NCBI GenBank assembly: GCA_009774215.1
Contig: VSNH01000003.1
Coordinates: 40,293-104,292 of the forward strand
Reading direction: 5' to 3'
Source of the DNA: Lachnospiraceae bacterium
GTDB lineage: Bacteria; Bacillota; Clostridia; Lachnospirales; Lachnospiraceae
Length of the DNA: 64,000 bases
The translations under genes and the position numbers were made by a program. Position 1 is the first letter of the stretch; every line of letters starts with the position of its first letter. This document shows positions 9,208 through 18,033 of this stretch, one piece after another. Under the pieces are notes generated by a model, which saw only the letters and a list, made by a program, of their open reading frames with translations, did not search any database and was not told the DNA's origin.

Positions 9208-10311
9208 TCAGCTCTCTATAAAATCAATAATCGGCTGCATGACCGATGCCATACTGACCCGGGATGCCGCGGACTCGCGTATCTTCCGGGCGGTCGTTAT
9301 CTTATCCCCGTTCTCCTTCTTCAACCTCTCATAAAAATGGATCACTTCCCGGATATCCACTCTCTGCGCGTCATTGGAGAAATTCCTGACATACGGATAG
9401 TCTTTCTCCAGCACATCCACCGGACAGCCTGTGATAAACGGCATTCCCTTCGCCAGATACTCCCTCGTCTTCAAAGCCCCCAGCGTATAAAGCCCCAGCT
9501 TGTACATGCCAAAAGACCCCAGCGCGATATCGCTCTCATCATACAGCCCGTCCAATTCCTTTCCTGACTTATTCGGATAAAAGATAACATGTTCCCGCAG
9601 ATGATATTTCTCTACAAGCTCCTGATAACCGGCCTTCTCCGGTCCGTCCCCGACAAGCTTAAGCGTCACCGTATACCTGACCGCACCGCTCCCGTAATAC
9701 TCTCTCATGCCTTCAATGATACGCTCGTAACCGTGGTGCCTCTGCATATATGCCACACCGATCAGGGTAATTTCCTCTTCCTGGTACGCGCCTCCCACCA
9801 GCTCCACATCCTCCACCTGTATGCCGTTGAAGGTACACAGCGCAGGCACGCCGAATATCTCTTTATCGCTCGTATAAGTCACAAAACGGTCGATATATTT
9901 TTTCAGCCTTCCGCGATACAGCTTTTCCTTAATATAAAAAGGCCACGCGTTCCATTTGGCAAAATCATCCTTATCGTAGGGATATGTGAAAATTTCTATG
10001 ATAATTTTACAGGCCGGATATTTCTCCTTCACGTTTTTCCAGAAGGTAAGATACGCTTTGTCCGCCACCGCGCGCCGCACGTATATAAAATCGGGGTTTT
10101 CCAGCTTTTTCAAAGCCTCATCATAATTTCTGGCAATGGAAGCGGTCGGAAACAGGCCGAAAATCCTCTGTGGAAGCGATCTTTCCACCGCCCTGATTTC
10201 AAGCTCGCTCATGTCATAATGTTTGGAAAACTCTTTTAACTGCATGTCAATCTTCTTGCTGACACCGATAGACTCTCTACCCTGAAAATGAATATAATAT
10301 CCTTTTTTCAT
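9208..10311 (-). CDS. GT4-like glycosyltransferase
   Basis: 367 residues with a GT-B layout. The N-terminal half begins YYIHFQGRESIGVSKKID, and the C-terminal half contains TLKLVGDGPEKAGY and a donor-site region ending LKTREYLAKGMPFITG, resembling the E-x7-E helix region of GT4 enzymes. Acceptor and donor are unknown. It sits between another GT4 gene and wecC with short gaps (36 and 22 bases), consistent with addition of a residue near the ManNAcA-containing part of the repeat unit. Confidence 0.75.
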   Translation of the reverse strand: MKKGYYIHFQGRESIGVSKKIDMQLKEFSKHYDMSELEIRAVERSLPQRIFGLFPTASIARNYDEALKKLENPDFIYVRRAVADKAYLTFWKNVKEKYPACKIIIEIFTYPYDKDDFAKWNAWPFYIKEKLYRGRLKKYIDRFVTYTSDKEIFGVPALCTFNGIQVEDVELVGGAYQEEEITLIGVAYMQRHHGYERIIEGMREYYGSGAVRYTVTLKLVGDGPEKAGYQELVEKYHLREHVIFYPNKSGKELDGLYDESDIALGSFGMYKLGLYTLGALKTREYLAKGMPFITGCPVDVLEKDYPYVRNFSNDAQRVDIREVIHFYERLKKENGDKITTARKIRESAASRVSMASVMQPIIDFIES

Positions 10312-10333
10312 AACAAATCTTTCCCGTCTTACT

Positions 10334-11578
10334 TTAACTGATTTCCATTAACATCCTTACAAATTTCTCTGCATTTTCAACCGCATTATATTTTTGTTCC
10401 CACAGCGTCCTTGATCTTGCACACATTTTAGCCGTCTCCTCATCGGACATATGCCAAAGCCGGGCGACCGCGCTGCTGACATCCTCCGGCTGCGGATTTT
10501 CTGAGAGCAGAATGCCGTTGCCGTCTGTCATATGGGGGAGCTCCCCTACCGCTGTGGCAATAATCGGAATACCGAAGGCCATTGCCTCCTGCACGGAAAC
10601 CGGACTGCCCTCCGTGGACGATGTCGTCAGAAAACAGTCCACACAATTTTCCTTATAAAACCGCATAATCTCTTCCACCGGCACAAATCCGGGCATCTCA
10701 AAAGAAATATTTTCTTTGCCGCCCAGAAGTTCTCCTGCATATCTCACGGTTTCCTCGTAATGGCTGCCCGTTCCGAAATGCGTCCACTGTATCCTGATAT
10801 CCGTTATCCTTGCCAGTCCCTCGATGATAAGCGGCACTCTCTTTAACGGAATCACGTGGGAACAGCTTACTATATGAAACGCCGTCCGCCTCCTACGAGT
10901 CGGCTCCCTCCGGATATAACCGTGATCGACCGTTCCGATCGGCGCTGTGATATATTTTTCCCCGATCAGCTCTCTTCTGCCCCAATGCGAAAGATAATAT
11001 TCCAGACCTACGTCAGCCACAAAAAAAATCCGGTCTGCCTTTTCATCCATATATTCCCGAAAAGGCTGCCTGTTATGGGGATTTCTCTCATTATACAAGT
11101 CATATCCGTGTATGCGGGAAATCACCTTTCTGTCCGGCTCCGATTTCCTGTCCATGAGAAACGCGAGACAGCTTGGATTAAACCAATAGGAATAGATCAA
11201 CGCGCCGCCGTCGGCAATGTGATTTTCTTTCACATATTTCCGCAGTTGATCCGCCATACTGAAATATGCGATAGAATCATAAAGACGGCCGATAATGTTT
11301 TCCCCCGTTTTTAAAATCCTCCTGATCTCTCCATGCCCGCACCGGGAAAAGAAAAACTTAACAACCGCCTCCAGTTTTTCGCGGATCCCGAAAGTTCTCA
11401 TACAGTGATAAACCGAAATCCGCTCATCCGTCATCATTTTCTGCTCCGTCGAGGGAGACACTGACAAAATGCACACCTCAAAGCGTTCCATCAGTTTTTC
11501 CAGTTCGGTGCGGATAAAGGAATACTCCCCCGGTTCAAAGGGATACCCGTCCAACAATAAAATCAGCTTTTTTTTCAA
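10334..11578 (-). CDS. GT4 glycosyltransferase
   Basis: 414 residues. The C-terminal domain shows HIVSCSHVIPLKRVPLIIEGL (start of the nucleotide-binding Rossmann fold), then FLTTSSTEGSPVSVQEAMAF, the EGxPxxxxEA acceptor/donor motif of GT4. The N-terminus LILLLDGYPFEPGEYSF is typical of a subgroup that reads as wall or capsule glycosyltransferases. The start is a TTG with AAGGAGAAGGG just upstream. The gene follows the asparagine-synthetase-like gene by 12 bases. Sugar specificity is unknown. Confidence 0.85.
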   Translation of the reverse strand: MKKKLILLLDGYPFEPGEYSFIRTELEKLMERFEVCILSVSPSTEQKMMTDERISVYHCMRTFGIREKLEAVVKFFFSRCGHGEIRRILKTGENIIGRLYDSIAYFSMADQLRKYVKENHIADGGALIYSYWFNPSCLAFLMDRKSEPDRKVISRIHGYDLYNERNPHNRQPFREYMDEKADRIFFVADVGLEYYLSHWGRRELIGEKYITAPIGTVDHGYIRREPTRRRRTAFHIVSCSHVIPLKRVPLIIEGLARITDIRIQWTHFGTGSHYEETVRYAGELLGGKENISFEMPGFVPVEEIMRFYKENCVDCFLTTSSTEGSPVSVQEAMAFGIPIIATAVGELPHMTDGNGILLSENPQPEDVSSAVARLWHMSDEETAKMCARSRTLWEQKYNAVENAEKFVRMLMEIS

Positions 11579-11590
11579 ATTCCCTTCTCC

Positions 11591-13264
11591 TTAAAAGTAC
11601 AACCTCACTGCACCAAGCACCGTGAGCGCCATACTTTTTTCCTCCACCGTTCCCTCTTCAAACATCAGAGAAATATCTTTTTTGAGCTGCCCGTCGATCT
11701 CACTTCTGTCCCTGTTTTGCAGATAGTAGTCTCTGCAGTACGCCTGTATCCCGGGGCTTTTCCCATACCAATAATCCAAAGGATTCATATTGTCTGTGCT
11801 CTGCAGTTTAAAAGCCTTGCAGGCAGCGCGGCACAAAAGTCTCTGCGTCGTCTTTACTTTTCTGAAAAAGATATGGTCTTCCCGGGGCTTAACCCCTCCC
11901 CATTTCTCCCAGCCAAAGGCAGTCGCCTGCGGGTATTTTTGTTCCATCCATTTCAGATAGATGTGATGCCTGTTTCGGTATGCAAAAGGAATCGAAAAAA
12001 CGGTCTCCAGAAAATCTACATCCGTAAAGGGAGACGCCGCCTCTATATAGTGCTGTCTGATGATATAGGAAGACATCGCCCCCATCATTCCCCTCGTATA
12101 AACAGCAAACATCTCCTGACAAGGATACTCCTCCATCACCTGGCTGTCAACGGAATAGGAAAGCCTGTTCGAATACTGATTCAGCCCCGGGCGCGGTTTC
12201 CCGAAATTCAATTCTCTGTCATGATAAAACGTGGACAGAATAGCATCCCCTATCATACCCGTATGCTCAATCCCGAACTGTTCCGTGTTAAGCGTCCCGA
12301 GCAGCCTGCTGCCGCCCGTAATTCCAGTGTAGAGCGCCGCCCCGTTATTTTTGGAAATGATGTCGTCAATATCGTACAGCCAATTCGCGTCATCCAATGC
12401 TTTAAAAAGATACTCATGTCCCAGATAAACGGCTATCTGCTGCGATATCTTATAATCAAGATAATCCGCCCGGCAATAAGTGACATTGAGCTGATCCGTA
12501 TAACCCATATCATGCGCCACCCAGGAAACCATCCTGCTGTCCAGCCCGCCGCTCAGATCAACCAAGTGCCGCCGTCCGTATTCCCTGTCCTTATCAAACT
12601 CTCTCCTGACAGCCTCTCTGAACGCACTGTCAATTCTCCCGACAGCTTCCTGTTCGGACATCTGCACTTCCTTATTCGGAATCAGGTAATATCTCTCGAC
12701 CTTTGCCCCGCCATTCCCGATGCGCACAAGCTGTCCCGGCAGCAGACGATGAATCTCCTTTACAAAGGTACTGTCATCCAACATATATCCGTATGTCAGC
12801 ATATATTTGGCTGCTGTCTCATGAAAGTGATACGATACCCCGGCAGCCTTCAAAACAGATATCATGTACGGAATATGGCTTGAGACTATCCACCGCTCTC
12901 CGTCCGCATAGTAATACAACGCTTTTGCGGCAATCTGATCCGTGTACGCAACAAGGGCGGAATCCTGCTTATTGTAAATATAACCGCAAAATCCGCCCCG
13001 CAGCGTCCGCAGGCATTCACCCGCATCCTTCCGCATAGCCTCAGCGAAGGTATGCTGCCAGTCCCCTGCGCCCTTTGTCACAAGCTTCTCTTTATTAAAG
13101 ACATACCCGTCCAGAAAACTGATCTGTGTTTCTCCTTCCAGAAACACCTGATCTTTCGGAAATTTATTGAGAAGATTATTATACTGCTTACAATGTCCCA
13201 AATCCACGATTTCACCAAGACATTCTATATTCATGTTTCCCGCAGCCAAAAAACCATGCACCAT
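11591..13264 (-). CDS. Asparagine-synthetase-like protein without the glutaminase cysteine
   Basis: 557 residues. The N-terminal half keeps the outline of a class II glutamine amidotransferase domain (LRGGFCGYIYN near 88-97, then TDQIAAKALYYY), but the protein begins MVHGFLA and has no Cys at position 2, so glutamine hydrolysis by the normal route should not work. The C-terminal synthetase domain has the PP-loop SGGLDSR at 238-244. It may use free ammonia, or ligate something other than ammonia, as some carbapenam/beta-lactam-synthetase relatives do. The ATG has GAGGTAG 7 bases upstream. Its 217-base leader contains a complete copy of the palindromic element, behind a promoter at 13488-13516. 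Confidence 0.75.
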   Translation of the reverse strand: MVHGFLAAGNMNIECLGEIVDLGHCKQYNNLLNKFPKDQVFLEGETQISFLDGYVFNKEKLVTKGAGDWQHTFAEAMRKDAGECLRTLRGGFCGYIYNKQDSALVAYTDQIAAKALYYYADGERWIVSSHIPYMISVLKAAGVSYHFHETAAKYMLTYGYMLDDSTFVKEIHRLLPGQLVRIGNGGAKVERYYLIPNKEVQMSEQEAVGRIDSAFREAVRREFDKDREYGRRHLVDLSGGLDSRMVSWVAHDMGYTDQLNVTYCRADYLDYKISQQIAVYLGHEYLFKALDDANWLYDIDDIISKNNGAALYTGITGGSRLLGTLNTEQFGIEHTGMIGDAILSTFYHDRELNFGKPRPGLNQYSNRLSYSVDSQVMEEYPCQEMFAVYTRGMMGAMSSYIIRQHYIEAASPFTDVDFLETVFSIPFAYRNRHHIYLKWMEQKYPQATAFGWEKWGGVKPREDHIFFRKVKTTQRLLCRAACKAFKLQSTDNMNPLDYWYGKSPGIQAYCRDYYLQNRDRSEIDGQLKKDISLMFEEGTVEEKSMALTVLGAVRLYF

Positions 13265-13314
13265 TTTTCTACCTCATTTATCACGCGGAAGCTGCCTGCT
13301 ATTCTCCTCAAAAG

Positions 13315-13476
13315 TTTCACACTGACCACCATTTCACAGCTCTGCTGTGACTCAAATCAATGCGGAGAATACCCGTATTTTTGGCATTCTCCTGTGTGAG
13401 AAAAGTCTGCAAAGCAGACTTAGTACCTCTTAACGAAGCAGCCTCTGCTGCTGAGTTTTAGAAGTACTTTTCACAC
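13315..13476 (-). repeat. Nested palindromic intergenic element, copy 1
   Basis: Order on the minus strand: hairpin A (13476-13394, outer arms GTGTGA/TCACAC), hairpin B (13392-13364, GGAGAAT/ATTCTCC), linker TTGATTTGAG, hairpin C (13350-13334, TCACAGC/GCTGTGA), then a conserved tail ending GTGTGAAAC. The centre of A holds CAGCAGCAGAGGCTGCT and an extra small GTCTGC/GCAGAC hairpin. No run of T follows the stems, so a classical terminator is unlikely. This copy lies in the leader of the asparagine-synthetase-like gene. Confidence 0.85.
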
Positions 13477-13487
13477 GAGCCTTCCCC

Positions 13488-13516
13488 ATCATAGCACACT
13501 CCCCCAGCCAATGCAA
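13488..13516 (-). promoter_or_regulatory. Probable extended -10 promoter upstream of element copy 1
   Basis: Minus-strand TTGCAT (13516-13511), a 17-base spacer and TATGAT (13493-13488) preceded by TGC (extended -10). It lies in the gap after the GT2 gene stop at 13529 and would start transcription near 13481, five bases before the outer arm of element copy 1. The leader RNA would therefore begin with the whole element. Confidence 0.55.
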
Positions 13517-13528
13517 ACGCCGCCCCGC

Positions 13529-14437
13529 TCACCGGTCGTATGCTGCCCTTCCGAACCGCCCCTTCCGGTAATCGCCAATCCCCCGCAGGGTCTCCCGCGC
13601 AAGCTCCTTTTTCCCGCGCACAAGCCACAGCGCACAGCATACCGTCCTGTTCAGCGCATAATAGGCAAGGAACAGCGGATACCGCCGCCCCAGATGCAGT
13701 CTGCTGCACAAAAGCCAGTTTCGGGCGATATAGTAGGCGCAGAGCGGGCTGTCCGCCCCTTTGGTGCTGGCCCCGACCTTGTGGTACATCACCGCCTTCG
13801 GGCAGTACCAGATGGGGATTCCCAGCTTTTGCAGGCGGAAGCTGTACTCGGTGTCCTCATAGTAGAGGAAAAAACGCTCGTCCAGCGTCCCCGCCCGCCG
13901 AATCACCTCCATCGGAATCCACAGGCAGCATCCCGTGGCAAATGCAATCTCCCTTTCCTGATCGTACTGCCCCACGTCCGTTTCATCCAGACCGATATGC
14001 CGCACTTTCCTGATAACGCGTGAGACACTTCCCCCCGCAGACCAGAGACGTTTCCTGTCATCACTGTAATAAATCTTCGGCACAACCATGCTGCCCGAAT
14101 GCCTTTTCGCACACTCCCATAAGCGGAGCAGCATATCCGAAGCAATCTCCGTATCGTTGTTTAAGAGAAGAACCGCATCCGCTTCCCACTCCACGGCGCT
14201 GCGGATCCCCACATTGTTCGCATAGGAGAAGCCGTAGTTGTCATCCAGCCGTATGAAGGAAAGCCGCTCATTCCCCGCGTACCGCTCTTCCAGCAGGCGC
14301 ATGGAATCATCCTGCGAGGCGTTATCTACCACGATGATTTTTATTTCCTCCACACCGCCGCTTGCCAGTATGGACTCGATACAGGCCGTATTATATTTTT
14401 TCCCATTATAATTGACTAAAATAACCGCCAGTTTCAT
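13529..14437 (-). CDS. Family 2 glycosyltransferase (rhamnosyltransferase-like)
   Basis: 302 residues. It begins KLAVILVNYNGKKYN, then VVDNASQDDS and LLLNNDTEI (the DxD metal site), the arrangement of the RfbF/WbbL-like GT2 subgroup that often transfers rhamnose. A mildly hydrophobic segment lies near residues 240-270. No dTDP-rhamnose genes are in the window, so the donor is open. It lies 80 bases from the upstream GT4 and is the last gene before the 264-base gap with element copy 1. Confidence 0.85.
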   Translation of the reverse strand: MKLAVILVNYNGKKYNTACIESILASGGVEEIKIIVVDNASQDDSMRLLEERYAGNERLSFIRLDDNYGFSYANNVGIRSAVEWEADAVLLLNNDTEIASDMLLRLWECAKRHSGSMVVPKIYYSDDRKRLWSAGGSVSRVIRKVRHIGLDETDVGQYDQEREIAFATGCCLWIPMEVIRRAGTLDERFFLYYEDTEYSFRLQKLGIPIWYCPKAVMYHKVGASTKGADSPLCAYYIARNWLLCSRLHLGRRYPLFLAYYALNRTVCCALWLVRGKKELARETLRGIGDYRKGRFGRAAYDR

Positions 14438-14517
14438 AGATACCGTTCCCTGTTTTTCTCTCTTTGCTGCCGTTTCCGCCTCGTAGTCCGTGCACGCCCT
14501 GCCCGCCGCTCCGCTCT

Positions 14518-15633
14518 CTATCCAAGCTGCTCCGTCAGCAGTTCATAATATTTCCTGCTCAGCCTCATCTGTTCATACTGCCCAAAATCCATCTCCTCTA
14601 TCCTGTCCGCCGGGTTTTGCATCACCCTGATCCATTCTTCCGCATCGTAGGGATCTTTCACATAGTTCGCCTTTCCCTGCGTCACCTCCGGGATACACGT
14701 CCTGTCCGTGGCGATCACCACCGTGCCGAAAAGCATCGCCTCAATCGGCGGCATACCGAAGCCTTCAAACACGCTGGGAAAGAGAAAGGCAAGGCAATGC
14801 TTGTACAGCGCGTTCCGCTCGGCATTTTCCACGAACCCCGTCAGCGTCACTTCCCGCTCCAGCCCACGCTCCAGAATCTGGCTTTCCAGCCTGTCCCTGC
14901 TCTCCCCGTTCACCCCGGAAATCAACAGTCTGCACGGAAGTCCTGTCTCTGTGTTCTTAATCCGCTCCATCACGGCGATCAGCGTATCCAGGTTCTTGTG
15001 CGGAATCAACTGCGCTACGGTATAATAAAACGCTTTCTTATCCACATGATATTTTTCCGCAAGCCGTTCAAAGGGAACGATCTCGTCCTTGTCCACCGTG
15101 ATCGGGTTGTAGATGGTGGTGATCTTCCCACTCTTTACATGATATTTTTCCCTGACATCATCCCTCACCCAGTCGGATATCGCCACCAGATGCCTGGAAA
15201 AATGCGCGTCCAGCCACCAGCAGAGACGAGAGTAGGCGATCTCATGAAACGGATGGTATTCGGGATAATGCGCCGCCTGCAAGTCGTGAATCACATTGAC
15301 ATAGGTGACGCCGCCGTTAAGCAGCGGGCGGCAGTACACCGGAATAAAACATTTGCGAATCCCCTTTTTTCTGAGGAAACGGTTCTGGCAGAAAAAGTTC
15401 CACAAAATCCGCCCCGCAATATTGGCGGAAACAACCTCCGTCTCCAAAAGTTCCATCCTGTCATCCTGCGTATAGTGCCGGAAGGTGTCCTTATTGTCCT
15501 TCGATACCATCAAAAAGAGATGGAAAGGCTCCTCAAGCCTCCGGAAACCGTCCAGCAGATTTCTGATATAAAATTCGGTACCCCCTACCTTTTTCGGGCG
15601 GAGCCACAGTAAATCAACCGCAATATTGAGCAT
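14518..15633 (-). CDS. GT4 mannosyltransferase-like glycosyltransferase
   Basis: 371 residues. The N-terminus NIAVDLLWLRPKKVGGTEFY and the C-terminal LFPSVFEGFGMPPIEAMLFG (EGFGxPxxEA) define a GT4 enzyme close to the WbdA/MtfB mannosyltransferase type. PHKNLDTLIAVMERI marks the second Rossmann domain. The ATG at 15633 has GGAAAGGG upstream at good spacing; an in-frame ATG 33 bases earlier has no ribosome site. The gene is followed by a rhamnosyltransferase-like GT2, so the two probably act in sequence on the same glycan. Confidence 0.85.
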   Translation of the reverse strand: MLNIAVDLLWLRPKKVGGTEFYIRNLLDGFRRLEEPFHLFLMVSKDNKDTFRHYTQDDRMELLETEVVSANIAGRILWNFFCQNRFLRKKGIRKCFIPVYCRPLLNGGVTYVNVIHDLQAAHYPEYHPFHEIAYSRLCWWLDAHFSRHLVAISDWVRDDVREKYHVKSGKITTIYNPITVDKDEIVPFERLAEKYHVDKKAFYYTVAQLIPHKNLDTLIAVMERIKNTETGLPCRLLISGVNGESRDRLESQILERGLEREVTLTGFVENAERNALYKHCLAFLFPSVFEGFGMPPIEAMLFGTVVIATDRTCIPEVTQGKANYVKDPYDAEEWIRVMQNPADRIEEMDFGQYEQMRLSRKYYELLTEQLG

Positions 15634-15696
15634 CGCAAACCCTTTCCGCAAACCGGCTGCCCGCATATTCTGACACCGCTGTGTGCAAACCGCCAG

Positions 15697-17607
15697 TCAA
15701 TCCGCCGTCCCTGTAACCTCACTACTCCTTGCATATATCGTCACATCTTCCGAAACAGGCGTTGTCTCATCAATCCGTATCCCTTCCTCCGTGTACCAGC
15801 CGTCGAATACCCTGTCCCCGCTGACCGTCCCAGGCTCTGCTCCGGGCATTCGCTCAAGGCGCTCACCCTTCAGCACGCTCATATAGTTGTGAATTGCGCC
15901 GTCTTCCGAGACGAAACTGACCGTACATATCTCCTGCCGTTCTTTCCACACCTTATCCAAAAACGGCTTGCGCGCCGACAGGAAATCCCGAATCCGCTGT
16001 ACCTCCCCCTCGTAGTCAACAGGTTCTCCGTATATTTCCTTCCATCTGATCAGATCCATGTCCTTGGCGGCATGAATCTCCGATACATACTCGTCAATCT
16101 TTTCCTCCTGCATTGTCTGCATATAGTCAGAGAAAAATTCCTCGTAGCACGCGGAAACTGTCTCCTGAAATGAAGAATGCTGATACAAATGCCAAAAAAG
16201 CGTCGTCGGATCGGTACCCCTCTGCATCAGATAACACAGGTCGCCCGTTGATTCATTGATCCCGTCCAGATTGGCGTATGCTTTATCATAATCCCACACA
16301 GGCCCTGCAAACAACTTTTTGCTGACCGCATCCTGCGGTTTATAGAAAAAGGAGCTGGTCGCTCCCGCGCCGTTATTTTTGCATAATTCTTCGATAATAT
16401 ATTTCTGCGCAAAAGACCGCAGATCAATATAATCCGTATACTGCATACCGTTTTGGGGATCGACGCCGTCCGCCGCGGCGACGGCCCGCTCCATGCCGTT
16501 GACCAGGCCGCTGATATAATCCACCTGCGCCTCCGAAGCATACGCGGGCTGTTTGACCGTATACAGATCTTTCAGCGTCTCCGTATAAAATCCGCTGATT
16601 TCCAAGCGAAACTTTTCGGCCACATCTCTTTCCAGAAGATATCCCCCTGTCGTGTCCCGCGGCTCATTGGGAAGCACCATGCCTTTTCGCCTCTCTGTCT
16701 CGAAATGCCCACAGCTTTCCATATCTCTGTTCAGCTTTTTGTTTTCCGCCTCCAGATCGGCAATCGGCACACGCTCCGGGTCAATCTCCACCTTTTCGCA
16801 GAGCTGATACATGCCGTGATATCTGTGATTGATATAGAGATCAATGTAGCGCGACTCCGGCGATCCCGTCATTCCCGCCGCCACAGCCATATCGTAAGTC
16901 ATTTTATTGCGGATGTAGGTGCGATCCTCCACATTGCTTAAGAGAATCCATTTATCGGCGCTTCCCATACCGAGGAGATCGGCCCTGTTTTTCAGCCGGA
17001 TGCCATAGGATTTTTTCGGATACGCCCATGTGGAGTTGCCCCGCCCGGAAATACGATCCAGCTTATCCGCACACACCACATTTCCCTCCGCGTCAAACAG
17101 GACAATCCTTCCCTTTTCCGCATAATTTTTATCTGCGTCCAGATCCTTCATGGAGCCGCTGTCCGTCTCCAGAAAAACAGCCGGAAGTCCGGCGGACTGC
17201 ATGATGACAACTTCCTGTTTTTCCAGTTTCTCCCCCTTTTTTCCGCAAAAATACATCTCATATTTCTCATTGCAGCCAAGCGCCCCGATATCCTCACCGT
17301 TTGCCAGCGAAACTTCCCCTTTCGCCCCTGCGAAGACCACGGTTCCCGCCCCCGCAAAGGAAATATGTACTTCGCTCAGCTTTACATAGGACGGGAGAAA
17401 CAAATAATTGACCCGTTCCGCCTGATCCGCAAAACAGTATATTTCCTGCTCCGATGAAGATTTGTGCAGCACAAAACATAGTTTTTTCATATATTCGCCG
17501 TTTTTCTGTATTTGCCTGTATTCCTCCCTCTGTACGAATATCACGGCAACAGTCAGAAAAACAGCCAGAAAAATGAGGATTCCCCGCCGTCTCGCTCTGT
17601 ATGTCAT
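15697..17607 (-). CDS. Membrane-anchored CotH-type kinase-fold protein (copy 1)
   Basis: 636 residues. An N-terminal hydrophobic anchor (about residues 8-26, flanked by RRR) predicts an extracytoplasmic body. The CotH family region shows ISGRGNSTWAYPKKSYG near 190, DKWILLSNVEDRTYIRNKM, and GPVWDYDKAYANLDG near 440, matching the CotH active-site region. The C-terminus (FDGWYTEEGIRIDETTPV) resembles an InlB B-repeat/Listeria-Bacteroides repeat beta domain. Known CotH proteins phosphorylate spore coat proteins in the cytoplasm; an extracytoplasmic one in a glycan locus must do something else or use another substrate. A paralogue with the same layout is at 27812-29713. Confidence 0.8.
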   Translation of the reverse strand: MTYRARRRGILIFLAVFLTVAVIFVQREEYRQIQKNGEYMKKLCFVLHKSSSEQEIYCFADQAERVNYLFLPSYVKLSEVHISFAGAGTVVFAGAKGEVSLANGEDIGALGCNEKYEMYFCGKKGEKLEKQEVVIMQSAGLPAVFLETDSGSMKDLDADKNYAEKGRIVLFDAEGNVVCADKLDRISGRGNSTWAYPKKSYGIRLKNRADLLGMGSADKWILLSNVEDRTYIRNKMTYDMAVAAGMTGSPESRYIDLYINHRYHGMYQLCEKVEIDPERVPIADLEAENKKLNRDMESCGHFETERRKGMVLPNEPRDTTGGYLLERDVAEKFRLEISGFYTETLKDLYTVKQPAYASEAQVDYISGLVNGMERAVAAADGVDPQNGMQYTDYIDLRSFAQKYIIEELCKNNGAGATSSFFYKPQDAVSKKLFAGPVWDYDKAYANLDGINESTGDLCYLMQRGTDPTTLFWHLYQHSSFQETVSACYEEFFSDYMQTMQEEKIDEYVSEIHAAKDMDLIRWKEIYGEPVDYEGEVQRIRDFLSARKPFLDKVWKERQEICTVSFVSEDGAIHNYMSVLKGERLERMPGAEPGTVSGDRVFDGWYTEEGIRIDETTPVSEDVTIYARSSEVTGTAD

Positions 17608-17644
17608 AACCCCTTTTATCGCTCCTTAAGTCGATTCATACCCG

Positions 17645-18007
17645 TCATTCCATATCTTTCTTCTCCAGATCCCGCACCCGTTTTTCTAAAATCGCCAGCT
17701 CCTGCGTCAACGTTCTTAGCTTTCTGTTCTGCCTTGACGCAATCGAGGTCAGGGACAATAAAATCATGAGCATAAAACCGATGGCAAAGATAAACAGACC
17801 GTTCATATTATCCTGAATGCCAAAGATGTGAATGATTCTTGTCAAAAGATCCGGCATTACCACAAGAACCCCCATAACAGCGCCGGCCACCAGCCACAGC
17901 AGCGTATACTTTAAATTGAGCGCCTTCTGCTTCAAAAAATACAGAATCACTATAAAATAACAGACCAGCGCAATGATTAATGTCAATCTCAGTGTAGCAG
18001 GTATCAT
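17645..18007 (-). CDS. DUF2304 small membrane protein
   Basis: 120 residues: three hydrophobic segments (about 5-24, 34-52, 68-88) and a charged C-terminal coiled-coil-like tail (LRTLTQELAILEKRVRDLE). This matches the DUF2304 family, regularly encoded next to DPM-like GT2 genes, as here (27 bases downstream of one). It may be a partner subunit of the neighbouring transferase; that is inference from gene order. AAGGAG lies upstream of the ATG. Confidence 0.85.
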   Translation of the reverse strand: MIPATLRLTLIIALVCYFIVILYFLKQKALNLKYTLLWLVAGAVMGVLVVMPDLLTRIIHIFGIQDNMNGLFIFAIGFMLMILLSLTSIASRQNRKLRTLTQELAILEKRVRDLEKKDME

Positions 18008-18033
18008 ATCCTTTGCTCCTTCCTGCGCGGATT

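Noticed and set aside
8455..9567. Long plus-strand open frame of about 370 codons over wecC and the GT4 gene
   Set aside because: It is antisense to two clearly recognisable genes, has His/Arg-rich composition typical of reverse-frame shadows, and no plausible domains. The same applies to plus-strand frames at 11717-12883, 14464-15612, 21817-23058, 25227-26636 and 28607-29884.
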